DNA from: Oscheius dolichura
Lineage: Eukaryota > Nematoda > Chromadorea > Rhabditida > Rhabditidae
Assembly: GCA_932521035.1 (NCBI GenBank)
Contig: OW051493.1
Location: 8,804,001-8,868,000 of the forward strand
DNA length: 64,000 nucleotides
Reading direction: 5' to 3'
How positions within the stretch are numbered: position 1 is the first letter of the stretch; each line of letters opens with the position of its first letter. Positions 45,004-54,154 of the stretch are shown piece by piece. The notes beneath the pieces were generated by a model. The model was not told the origin of the DNA. It saw only the letters and a list, made by a program, of their open reading frames with translations, and searched no databases. Made by a program: the position numbers and the translations under genes.

Positions 45004-45271
45004 CTAATGGTAGCAGCAGAATGGGAGAAAATCTTCAATGGAGCAATTCCTTGTACAGCAGCTAACCTTCATGATTTCAAGGTGTCTCTCCGGGATGGAG
45101 GCGCAGCTAAAATTCCTCTTATTAGGGTCTGGTGAAATAAAAAGTCTACCCTTTGCAGAAGCGGAGCAGACCTCGCTCAACTAGCCGGCCACATAGTTTC
45201 TGAGGGCGGCCGTCGGCAAAAAAGGCCGAGGCGCAGACGATGAGGAGGAGGAAGACCACCAGGGACTTCAT
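45004..45271 (-). CDS. Insulin-like peptide C (right copy)
   Basis: Exon 1 45271-45150, exon 2 45106-45004. Same protein as the left copy except for about one substitution (HLEIMK for HLETMK in the linker). All cysteines and splice sites kept, so apparently functional. Downstream it ends in the same AATAAAG flank up to about 44940, where the left arm instead runs into gene X. Confidence 0.88.
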
Positions 45272-46023
45272 GGCGGCCATGGGCAGCTAAATTGACTATT
45301 TTTTGATTAGATAGAGGAAAAGGGAAGGAGATGGCTCCGGAATAAGTACAGAAATCCAAACAAAAATACGCTGTAAAAGTGGAAGCTGGACAGCCCTTCA
45401 TAGGGATTTGGGAAGCCTCTGGAAGGGTTCCAAGTGGAATTTTTTGGCTAAAGAGCTACCGTAAACCATATCTACTATGAAAAATAGGCTGAAAGAGTTC
45501 CCCAGAGACTGGTAGAGGACTGAGGAAAGCTCAGTCAAGGAGCGTCCAGGAGCGCCTCGTCTCAGCCCCATCCGGACTGAAATGATCTGGCTGGTCCGGA
45601 CCTCAAGTAAAACCTAGCCCACAAACGGTGTAAAGCAGTTAGATCGCATGGTCTCCCAGGCTGAAAAAGTATGAGAAATGGCCCAGTTTAACGACACCAT
45701 GATGAATTTCGGCTCCTTCCCTGAGCCACATTCCAACCAGCAGACCCCGTGGCTTTTTGATATCATGGCTGATAGACCCGGAAATTAAACCGAAGGAGGT
45801 TAGAGAAAAGAGGAAAAGGAACTTTTGGGACAGACAATAACAAAGCTATCCATCATGGATCACACTATAGCTCTTATTACAGCCAGGAGTCAGGCGGTTA
45901 TTCTCGTTAAATGTTCCTTTCTGCTCAGGAAATAAGACATTTTTCTCTTTAATCTTGCGAAAATTTTCCCTTCTGAAATGATCTGATCTATGATGGATGG
46001 CTTTCTACAGTAACCCATTCTAG
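45272..46023. promoter_or_regulatory. Divergent promoter region of insulins C and B (right)
   Basis: Inverted counterpart of 7745-8476, nearly identical, with a few substitutions (for example GATGAATTTCGGCTCC at about 45702 for the left arm's GGAGCCGTAATTCC) and a small insertion before insulin B. Confidence 0.5.
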
Positions 46024-46325
46024 GATGTCCTCGCCCAAGCTGATCTTCCTCTGCCTTTTGCTCTGCTCCACCGCCTGGACTATGCCCCAAACAGGCAAAA
46101 TCAGGTTGTGCGGGCATCGATTGTTCACAGTTATTCAGAAAATCTGCTCCGAGACGTAACTATTCCTAAACTTTGAAGTATAAAACTGAATTTAGTAACT
46201 GCCCGGTCGATCCTCTAGCAAGAATGTCACTTGATGATATCAACCTGACCGAAGTCTGCTGCATGAGAGGTTGCAATCCTGAGATTCTGGCCAGTGCCTG
46301 CCAGCGCTGCCACAAATCAGGCTAG
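46024..46325 (+). pseudogene. Insulin-like peptide B (right copy), frameshifted
   Basis: Exon 1 (46024-46155) and exon 2 (46196-46325) match the left gene, including A chain VCCMRGCNPEILASACQRC. However, the A run in the B chain (46138-46142) has five A where the left gene has four. The frame shifts just before the second B-chain cysteine, which is lost, and the spliced frame then meets a stop. Signal peptide and first Cys are intact. A recent loss, or a homopolymer error in the assembly. Confidence 0.75.
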
Positions 46326-46800
46326 ACGGACTTTGGCTGTCGCATTGAATAAAAATTCGAATTAGTTTCGTATCGATCAGGGTTTTTCCAGTAAATCCTC
46401 TAGAAAAGTCCTATGAGGGCAGAACTCTCCGCTTTGCCGCAAATGAAGGAAAGGCTCTGCGGATTTCAGCTGACCAGGAAACTTATGAACATTTGTGACG
46501 GGTAATTTCCAAGCTCGTTCCCCTCGGGCCAGAAGAAGATCCAGTCACAAAGAAGAGGTAGAAGATATTCAGTTTTAAAGCTGACTATTGTTCTCATTTA
46601 GAGTTTCAATCCTAGAGCAGTGCTGTAACTATGGATGCAGAGATGGGGTTTTGGAGACATTCTGCTGTTAGGATTGGAGGGCCAGAAGCGGCCTGCCGCC
46701 CATATTTCACAGTACACTTGAATAAATCCTTGCTTTTCTTTTATTCTTATATGGATCTGTAGATCATAGGGAAATATACTATAGAAGCATTTTATCCCTT
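46326..46800. other. Convergent gap between insulins B and A (right)
   Basis: Contains only the 3' flanks, matching 6974-7443 of the left arm; no exon seen. Confidence 0.5.
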
Positions 46801-47226
46801 TCAAGGACAACACAAACAGGCGATAAAAGCGTCTTTGCATTTCAGTTGGCAGCAGTTTTCCTGAAGTTGGAAAATCAGAAATGCGGCTTCACTGACACGA
46901 TGTTTCAATCATCTACCGAGTACCAAGGACAACAAGAACAGGCCATATAAGGGTCTTTGCATATCATTAGGTGGACTGGGATGTACCGAAGTCTACGGAA
47001 ATACGGCTCCTCTTCATACGGCTCCACTTCTCTGCTCCAATCATCTGAGCAGTACCTAAACCTTGATTTTTTCTTATACTTTTTGAACATACTTTGGGCA
47101 AATTTTGCCGATTTCATGGAGCAATATAAGCCGACACCCTCTGGTACAGGCTCTCTGGGGAAGAGAGAGAGACCAGGCCGCGGAGCAGAGCAAAAGGCAG
47201 AGGAAGATCAGCTTGGGGGAGGACAT
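46801..47226 (-). CDS. Insulin-like peptide A (right copy)
   Basis: Exon 1 47226-47080, exon 2 46860-46801. One change at the start of the A chain (ENCCQLKC for GNCCQLKC); cysteines and splice sites intact. The degenerate second A-chain exon is also present, at about 46905-46976. Confidence 0.87.
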
Positions 47227-47783
47227 CCTAGAAATGGGTTACTGTAGGGGGAGAGCAGAAAAGAAGAAAGGAGGAATTCGCAACATTGAGGCTTTTGAGT
47301 TCTTGCCGGAGCAGCTGCGAACAATAAAAGAGGAGTGCCGCCTGACTCCTCACCTGCAAAAAAGAGCTGGCCGAGGAGAGGGATTGATTCCCGATGGACG
47401 GCTTTGTTATGTTGTTCCGAATGGTTTTTGTTCTCATAATTCAGGAAGAACCCTGTGCGGTGGATAGGAAGAGGATTCGGCCTACTCGAAGTGATTTCCT
47501 AAGTCCACTAGAAGCAATTTTTTTACTTCTGCTGATAAATCATGGATGCCTAGCGTAGATTTGAAGAACCTGCCCACTAGAAGCGATCTTTGAGTGCCCC
47601 TGTAATTTCCGGACGGAATGTAGTTAGTAGAGAAGAAGAAGGGTTACCTTGTAAGTTGTAACCTAGGAAAAAGATCAGTCAAAAATTGTCATTTTCCGGC
47701 CATTCTTTTACAATTTCGCCACTAAAGTCGGTTCACCCCCACTTCTCTATAACCTCTGACACGTTCTAGAGGTCTTCTTTCCA
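47227..47783. promoter_or_regulatory. Shared upstream region of insulin A and TMEM65 (right)
   Basis: Inverted counterpart of 5997-6547 and nearly identical to it. Upstream exons of TMEM65, if any, should lie here; I could not identify one with an ATG in phase. Confidence 0.45.
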
Positions 47784-49675
47784 AGCTGCCGTTGTGTCAG
47801 CTCCGGCGGCGGCCGGCTACAACAACCACCGGCGGAGGAGGGATTCTACCCACTCCCGAGGATAGAAGCTCCCATAAAATTTTGAACAAAGCTGTTCTGC
47901 CCTATGGAATACGAGATAATAAAGAGGGTCGTCTAGTGGCCGAGGCATTGGATCATGCCGAGAAGAAGCTCGTCTTTGACGCGCTGAGGAAAATCAGTAC
48001 GTACTCTTTTATAGTTTTTATGCCTGAAGCAACGTCAGGATCGTCTCAAATACCGTATTTTTATGTGAAAATTATTCTCTTCATTGTGGGACCTACCGTA
48101 ATTACCGGTGTACTCTGAAAACGCGGCCTATAACCGGCCTCATCTTTTCCGGCGGCCATTTTCTGCTTTATTTTATTTTATAGCTTCTATAATACATTAT
48201 TCTGTAGTTATGACGCCCATAACCGTAAAAATAAAGAAAAAATATCAAAAAAAATGGGAGGAAAATGAGTGGAAAAGCGTTTTCGAGAACTGTAACAATG
48301 GCGTAAGCTTACGGCGGCCGCGCATGGAAGATACGGAATTTGCGGAATTTGGCGGGGTTTCAAAATTTAAATTGTACCGTTCTTATATTTCTATTTCAGT
48401 GGCTGATCAATACAATGAGCATAAGCGCCTCGGCCAGGCAGAAGTCCACCATGACGACCTGCTCTCCCTGTGGTATGTCTACTTCGTGTCCCATTTCTTC
48501 GTCGGCGTCATCCACTCGGTCAATCTCATCTTCTTATCAGAATATCTACAGTAACCCGGCCGTTTATACTCCGCTAATTCGAAATATTCAGACATTTCTT
48601 GGGTGACAATGCCGGGCTGACAATAATGACTGGTGCCGGCCTGGCCAACGTCGTGGCCAATGTGGGCCTGTTGAATTTTGCTCTGCATTTTGAAAAAGTC
48701 TTGGATAAGATGAATATTCGACGGCCGGTGCTGTCAGCAGAACAGCTACATAATCCCGAAGTTGGATATGTTCAACGGGCGGCAAAAGCCCTCGGAATGT
48801 TGCTGGGATCGTTGATTGGCTTGATGCCGCTGTGCTTCTACGATCATCCGGTGGACACCAGAGCCAAATGGGAGAAAAAGAGACGTCAGTTTATTTTAGA
48901 CAATTTCCGAAGACTTGGCCACAGTACTTCCGGCTCCGGGCCGTTTTTTGTTTTCCAAAATCCAGGATTTCGTGGGCTTGTTGGCTGAACCCCACCATAA
49001 TTGTCTCATGGTCCTTTTTCACTCTAAAAGAAAAATATGGCTGAAATGGCTCGTCGCCCCGGGCACTACGGAAGATTTATTGCTCTTCAAACCCGCAAAA
49101 ACAGCGAAAAGCAATTCTTGACAATCTGCAGATGGTATAGAATCCCTTTCCGGCTAATTTTGTTGAGAAATGGACCCAGAGAAGAGTCTAGAACTCTTTT
49201 GGAATGAAATACTGGGCCAGGGAATGTTGGCAGGCGTTCCTACATTGGTCTGCTCCACTAATAGTCAATTTTTCTCAATTTTTCGACGGTAATAGCTAGG
49301 ATTCACCGTAATTTCTGCCCTCAGGCCATTATTTTACGGGAAAATGGGTTGGGAAGGCCTTCGCAGGCTCTTAGAACTGTCTAGGAAGGTCTACGGAGTG
49401 GCCAGCTCCACGTAGGACCCATAAATTTAGAATTGACCTTGTTAATAATTCTAAAAGAGTCCTTATTCGGTTTTCTTCCTAGTTCTACTTGAGCAACCAA
49501 TAAAATCCCAAGACTAGCTCGTCCTTTTCCAGATTACCAGTCCCACCACGCTCCCTATGCCAGGACATTTCAAGAAGACACTACATTCCAATATGCGGAC
49601 TCTGAAGAGCAGCAGAAACGTCTGGAAGAGGAAAAAGAAGAGCTGCTACCCCTCAAGCGGGACACGGCTCGATGA
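47784..49675 (+). CDS. TMEM65-like membrane protein (right copy)
   Basis: Exons about 47784-47996, 48400-48550, 48592-48884, 49533-49675, all in phase and the same lengths as in the left copy. Protein changes are few (GEDR for GEGR-type). The first intron is about 290 bp longer because of inserted sequence at 48095-48385. The 648-bp last intron differs from the left copy by several indels and an added CCGTAATTTC-type stretch around 49262-49330. The start codon problem is the same as on the left: no in-frame ATG in the first recognised exon. Confidence 0.7.
48095..48385. repeat. Arm-specific insertion in TMEM65 intron 1
   Basis: The left intron jumps from ATTATTTTC..CATTGT straight to TTTCTATTTCAG, whereas here about 290 bp intervene, beginning GGGACCTACCGTAATTACCG. 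No clear terminal inverted repeat was found, so the nature of the insert is unknown. Confidence 0.55.
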
Positions 49676-50011
49676 GCTCGAAGTTCCGGCCGCATTATTC
49701 TAATCCTCCTCTTTTTAAAGGATTCTTGTGCAAAATATATATTTTAAACTGGTGTAGAATATAACACATTCGGATAATTTATTCTTATTCTTATTCTGAT
49801 TGTTATAAAACCTTGTTAACGTCGGAAAAAACAAGGGTTTAGGAATTAACAAGGCAATGGGGGATCGTGGCGGGAACCGCGGGGTGAAAAGCTTTCCAGG
49901 TGACAATAAGTAAAACAAAATGGAGGGAGAGGGGGGATATTTCTAACAAGAATCACAAAGTAGAGAGCTCAGGGGTTAGAGAGAGGGGCGGACGGGAGAG
50001 GGAGAGAGAAC

Positions 50012-51273
50012 TTATTGAGGAGGAGGATTCTGAGGGGGATTTTGGCCGTCTTCCTGGTCTGAAAATGGCGAAAATGGAGAGAAAAGGAGAGGGAAACTCA
50101 CTAGGACCGTGGCCTTCAAACTGTTGTCGAAGTTGTTCCACCAGTTCAGGATTGCTGTTCTGCATTTGGGCTGCTAGCTGAAAACGCGAGAATTAGCCTT
50201 ATTTCGGGATGGTAAATCTAATTTTACGGATTTGGAGACTCGGAAAATGGTTCCGAAGGGAAATGCATGTGTTACAAAGGAATAAACCCCCTGACAAAGA
50301 GAAATTGCTTCAGAATCTGGGCAGAACCCGTAGGTTCCATAATTTATACGTACCGGACAATCAGATCGTTTTCCACTGGTCCCACAACGATTGCAGCCGA
50401 AGGTGATGAGTTTCCTTGACCAATTCCGGTCTTTGTTTTGAAATCTACTCGTTTTCAAGTATATTGCTACCGTAATCTTTTGAAAAGTGGAGAGAGCGAA
50501 GAAAATTAGAACCTCCCCTCCAATCCCCCATTCTGTAAGGGATTCCTAGTTTCCGAGGATTACTGTAATTTCGCCTAGTGCCTAGGTTCTCCGTTTCCTA
50601 AATGTAGTCCAGCCCGCGGAAACCCCCATTGACGGTCATTTTATGAGTCGCGACAGAGCCTTTTTTGGTGTTTTCCCAAATTGGACCGTCTTTGGCTCCC
50701 GAAAAGATCGATACAATGAGAAAAGCAACTAGTGCCCCCAAAAGAAAGGCCGTTTCTCCTACCTGTTGTCCCATTTGAATAAAGTTTCCGAATCCGCCTC
50801 CTTCGGTGCTCATCATCTGTCCCATCATATTTTGAATATTGGGATCGGTCATCAGCGACTGTGCCATTTGCATCATCTGTGGGCTGCTCAACATGGAAGC
50901 GAAGTCGGGCATTCCACCAGGAGCGGCGCCGGGAGCTGCTCCACCGAAGAGGCTGGCGAATGGGTTGGGTGCTCCGTCACCGCGAGCCTGGTTCAGCTCC
51001 CTGACCTTATCCTCAGCGATCTTTAGGTTGTTCTTGTAGCTCTCCTGATTGGGCTCTAGCTCCAGGGCTCGCTTGTAGGCTTCGACTGCCTGTTCGTAAC
51101 GGTTTTGGCAAGAGAGGGCCAATCTAGAAGAGGAGGCGGGGTTTTAAATCTATTGAGTGGGGACGCACCCCATACGGCCGTAGGCCTTACTGTAGTTGGC
51201 ATCAAGGGCCAGAGCGGTGCGGCAATCCTGGATAGCCAGGTCGTATTGCTCCAAACGGCAGTAGACGGCAGCC
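50012..51273 (-). pseudogene. SGT co-chaperone, 5'-truncated right copy
   Basis: Exons 4-7 of SGT are present at full length (51273-51169, 51123-50763, 50177-50102, 50058-50012) with intact frames and splice sites. Exons 1-3, which hold the start codon, dimerisation region and first TPR, are missing. Upstream of the exon 4 acceptor lies the YG7 promoter and then YG7 and gene X. Without a start, the product would lack the N-terminal domain. It might be expressed from a new start, but I see none, so it is called a fragment. Confidence 0.75.
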
Positions 51274-51521
51274 CTGAAAAGAGGGAAATTAGAAATAGCC
51301 ACAGTTAGACAGTTCTGTCATTATTTTTGACCCGATTGACAGTTTTGAACCGAGCAAATGGACGAGTTTACCTGTCCCTCTCCAACCCATCAAAAATCGT
51401 CTCTCCTTCATTTTTTCTCCCTCTCCCGTCATCCAGTTTATTCCCACGTCAGCCTGAGCAAACTTCCTCCCCGGAGTATAAATGCCCCCCAGCTGGGAGC
51501 AAGAAGTATCCTCCTCCCCCG

Positions 51522-51769
51522 ATGGCCTCCCCCTCTGCTCTCCTCCTCCTGGCTCTGTTCGCCTTCTGTGCCCTGGTGGCCGAGGCTCAGGTAGGGTCGG
51601 CCCAGTCAGGCGAGAGCACTCATTTCAGTGGTACGGCTATGGATACGGCTATCCCTATTCTTCTTACTACGGCTCCTATGGATACGGATACGACTCTCCT
51701 TACTATGGGTACTACGGCAAGCGCGAGGCCGGCTTCCTTCCCTCCTCCCCCTCCAACAATCACCAATAA
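51522..51769 (+). CDS. YG-rich secreted peptide gene, copy YG7 (hybrid)
   Basis: Exon 1 51522-51590, 38-bp intron, exon 2 51629-51769; 69 residues, tail SSPSNNHQ. The upstream part (..GGGTCAAAAATAATGACAG on the reverse strand) matches YG1, whereas the 3' coding end and flank (ATCACCAATAAAATAAAGCT) match YG2. Thus it looks like a YG1/YG2 recombinant, at the junction between SGT sequence and gene X. Confidence 0.85.
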
Positions 51770-51815
51770 AATAAAGCTGAATACTCATTTATTTGTGTCT
51801 TTTTTCCTCTCGATA

Positions 51816-52106
51816 TCAATCTATCTGTTTTCTCTGCCGGAGAAGGGGCACAACCACCCGGGTTCCGTTCTTCTGCCGCTCCAGGATGGCCGCCTTCTCT
51901 TCTTCAAATCTTTTCACCATTTTGTGGATTTTCGCCGCTTGGATGGTAATCAAGACGGCCTGGACGAGGAGGAACACGACCTCTAGAACTGGAATTTAAT
52001 AGATTAGTGGGTAGAAATTAACAGGAATACCACAAATGACGATCAGGACAATCTCCAGCCGGGTGACGGGGGCCACTTCTAGACGGAGCGAGTGGCGGCA
52101 GAGCAT
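51816..52106 (-). CDS. Small single-pass membrane protein X, complete copy
   Basis: Exon 1 52106-52031 and exon 2 51988-51816, phase 1, 82 residues. Starts MLCRHSLRLEVAPVTRLE; one hydrophobic segment (IVLIVICVLEVVFLLVQAVL) follows, then an amphipathic charged helix (HKMVKRFEEEKAAILERQ) and a short basic tail. An isolated TTTCCAG about 20 bp before the ATG fits spliced-leader addition. No family recognised. Convergent with YG7; head-to-head with the next gene (114 bp between the ATGs). Confidence 0.75.
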
Positions 52107-52220
52107 CTACCGGAGAATGGGCTGGAAATGGATTAAACAGATTAATTTGTTCATTTCTGGTTAGAAAATAATCCCTTTGGGACCATTTCGCCCCAAACTC
52201 GCCTTCCAGGACGGTTGGAA

Positions 52221-53381
52221 ATGGATGAAAACAATGACGTCATTGATGACGATGACATACACGACGAGTGGGAAAGAAGACGCAAGCCGCACCCCCTCAA
52301 TCGGACATATTTACGGGTAATTTTTACTACTTTTTATAGTAAACCATTCAGTTTAATTATTTTTTATTGTTAGAAGTTGAAAAAATCAAAAAGAACGAGT
52401 AAAAATGACCGAGGAGGCGATTCACCCCAGCCGAGGGAAAAGCGCGCCCGCACCCGTAAATTCTCGGCAGCCAGACGACATGGCAGTATATAGGCGAGTC
52501 GCGCCGGTTCTGCAAGTGGCGCTCTCCAGCTCCGTATCTACAATCATCAGTATTTGCGGCGTTTCATAGAGCGGAAATTAGTAGACGCTTACCACTTTGG
52601 TCAATGTATTTGGGTTGATCAAGACTAAGAACGTCTAACATTTCATTTTCGCCTTTTTTGCTATCTTTATCTCGATTGTTACCACTCAAAAGGACTATTT
52701 TAAGTTTGTTGCTCTTGTAGCATGTGCTTATTTGATCATTATCAATTGGTGTTACTATTATTCGGAGCCGATGATAACTGTTCGCTGTGCTATAAATCCG
52801 AAAGACCATAAGAATTGCTCCCAATTTGATGAGCCTTCATATGTTGAGGTATTACTTTTATTTCTTTTTTATAAAATTACTATTTTTCAGATTTCTACTA
52901 CTATTATGCAATTTTCATTGTATGTTATTGCTCCGGTGCTTTCTGTTATAGGTCAAGGACATCATTTGTTGATTTATTTGTATCCATCCGTTTGGCATCA
53001 TCTACCGAAGAATTTTTTCTGTAATTTCCATCATGTCTGCTTTTTTTCTTTGGTTTGTAACTGTATTTATAATTAAAACAATCATATAATTATAGTATCG
53101 TGAGCTGATAGTTGCATTTATTGAAGCAACAACCTCGCTGACTTGGATAAATGCAATCAATCCAATGGATCCCACATATAGTGATACAAGTATTGGCAGC
53201 TATGTTCGATCTTCATTTCGGTAAGCTTTTATAATTTTTACATGGTAAAAAATATCAAATTTATAGAGCTATCTTCAACTTCTTGCTGTTTCTTCAATTT
53301 CCTATTTATGCTCACATGGCAGTGTATGAAGAACGCTACGCTCGTGTTCGGCGTCAGCTGCGCCTCGAACGGCATGACTAA
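52221..53381 (+). CDS. Four-segment membrane protein, unrecognised
   Basis: Seven exons in consistent phase: 52221-52316, 52374-52485, 52551-52613, 52721-52848, 52891-53034, 53096-53220, 53267-53381; 260 residues. Acidic start (MDENNDVIDDDDIHDEWERR), then a Lys/Arg-rich loop whose second exon includes a MITE terminus (codons RTRKFSAA). Hydrophobic segments: WSMYLACAYLIIINWCYYY, TIMQFSLYVIAPVLSVIG, a weaker one near ELIVAFIEATTSLTW, and AIFNFLLFLQFPIYAHMAV before a basic tail. A spliced-leader-like TTCCAG precedes the ATG. Composition turns AT-rich inside this gene. The exon 2 and 3 model is the weakest part; exons 4-7 are firm. Confidence 0.65.
52449..52472. repeat. MITE-like element, single terminus inside an exon (copy 10)
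   Basis: CGCACCCGTAAATTCTCGGC, one base different from the family end, lies within modelled exon 2 of the membrane-protein gene. Confidence 0.6.
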
Positions 53382-54154
53382 TTCGAAAAAGATGATGATA
53401 AACTATCAGATTTTTATTTTTCTGATACGAAAATAAAAGTCATAACTGCACAACACGAAGAATTTTTAGAAGAAAAAGCCGGTTGAGAACGAGAGGGCGG
53501 AGAGCCGGGTCTTGTCGCGCCTCAACGGAGGAAGAGCGTTTGAATCGAGGTTTTTTACCCTCAAGCAGTCTCTTTTCTCTTCTCTACCACTCTTTTCTTA
53601 TTAGATTCTTCATAAACGTGTGATAAAATCAGCCAAAAATACTTGAACCTGCACAAATTTGGTGGAAGCCTCCTGAAAATGGAAAATAATCAAATTTCTA
53701 GCTTTTCATGTAGAATAATACTCGAATTCTTATTTTTTGGTGATTATTTCCATTATTTTCCCAAAAAGTACATATAAAACTGCATCTTTTTGACATTTTC
53801 CTTATAGAAAAGCCGATTTTACTGTTCATGGTGTCATTTTCTTGAATTGTCTTGCTTTTTCTTCGTTTTTCTCCCAGTAGGTCATTGAAACACAAATTTT
53901 CCATCATTATAACATTTCCCATCCGTTTATCTTGGCCTGCAGTATGTATTCTGTTGGAAACTTCCCTGTTGAAGAAGTTCACAAGGAAAAAATTACTTTT
54001 TCTCACTTTTTGGTTGATTTCTTCATGATTTCTGCTTCTAAACCGGCAATTTCCTCCATTTACCCTAATATTTCACTGTTTCCCAGTCCGTTTTGCCATT
54101 TGTTTATTCATTTTTGCTCACAATTCTTCAATTTCCTCGCCTTCTCCAGATAAA
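53382..54154. other. AT-rich intergenic region before pif-1
   Basis: No gene supported. A 102-codon open frame on the minus strand (53698-54006) is Lys/Asn/Ile/Phe rich, as expected by chance in AT-rich DNA; it has no splice or start context. Confidence 0.5.

Larger units (their letters stand above)
42331..51770 (-). repeat. Right arm of the large inverted duplication
   Basis: Reverse-complement counterpart of 2247-10908: kinase, YG, insulins C, B and A, TMEM65, SGT 3' part, YG in order. Beyond SGT exon 4 the arm leaves the left-arm order: instead of SGT exons 1-3, the YG7 gene is followed by gene X, which on the left lies beside YG2. It also gained insulin D and about 290 bp at 48095-48385. 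Confidence 0.85.

Noticed and set aside
52564..52824. 86-codon minus-strand frame opposite the membrane-protein gene
   Set aside because: Overlaps well-phased plus-strand exons with clear membrane segments; better explained as antisense shadow.
53698..54006. 102-codon minus-strand frame in AT-rich DNA
   Set aside because: Lys/Asn/Ile/Phe composition expected by chance at this base composition; no promoter, splice or homolog seen.
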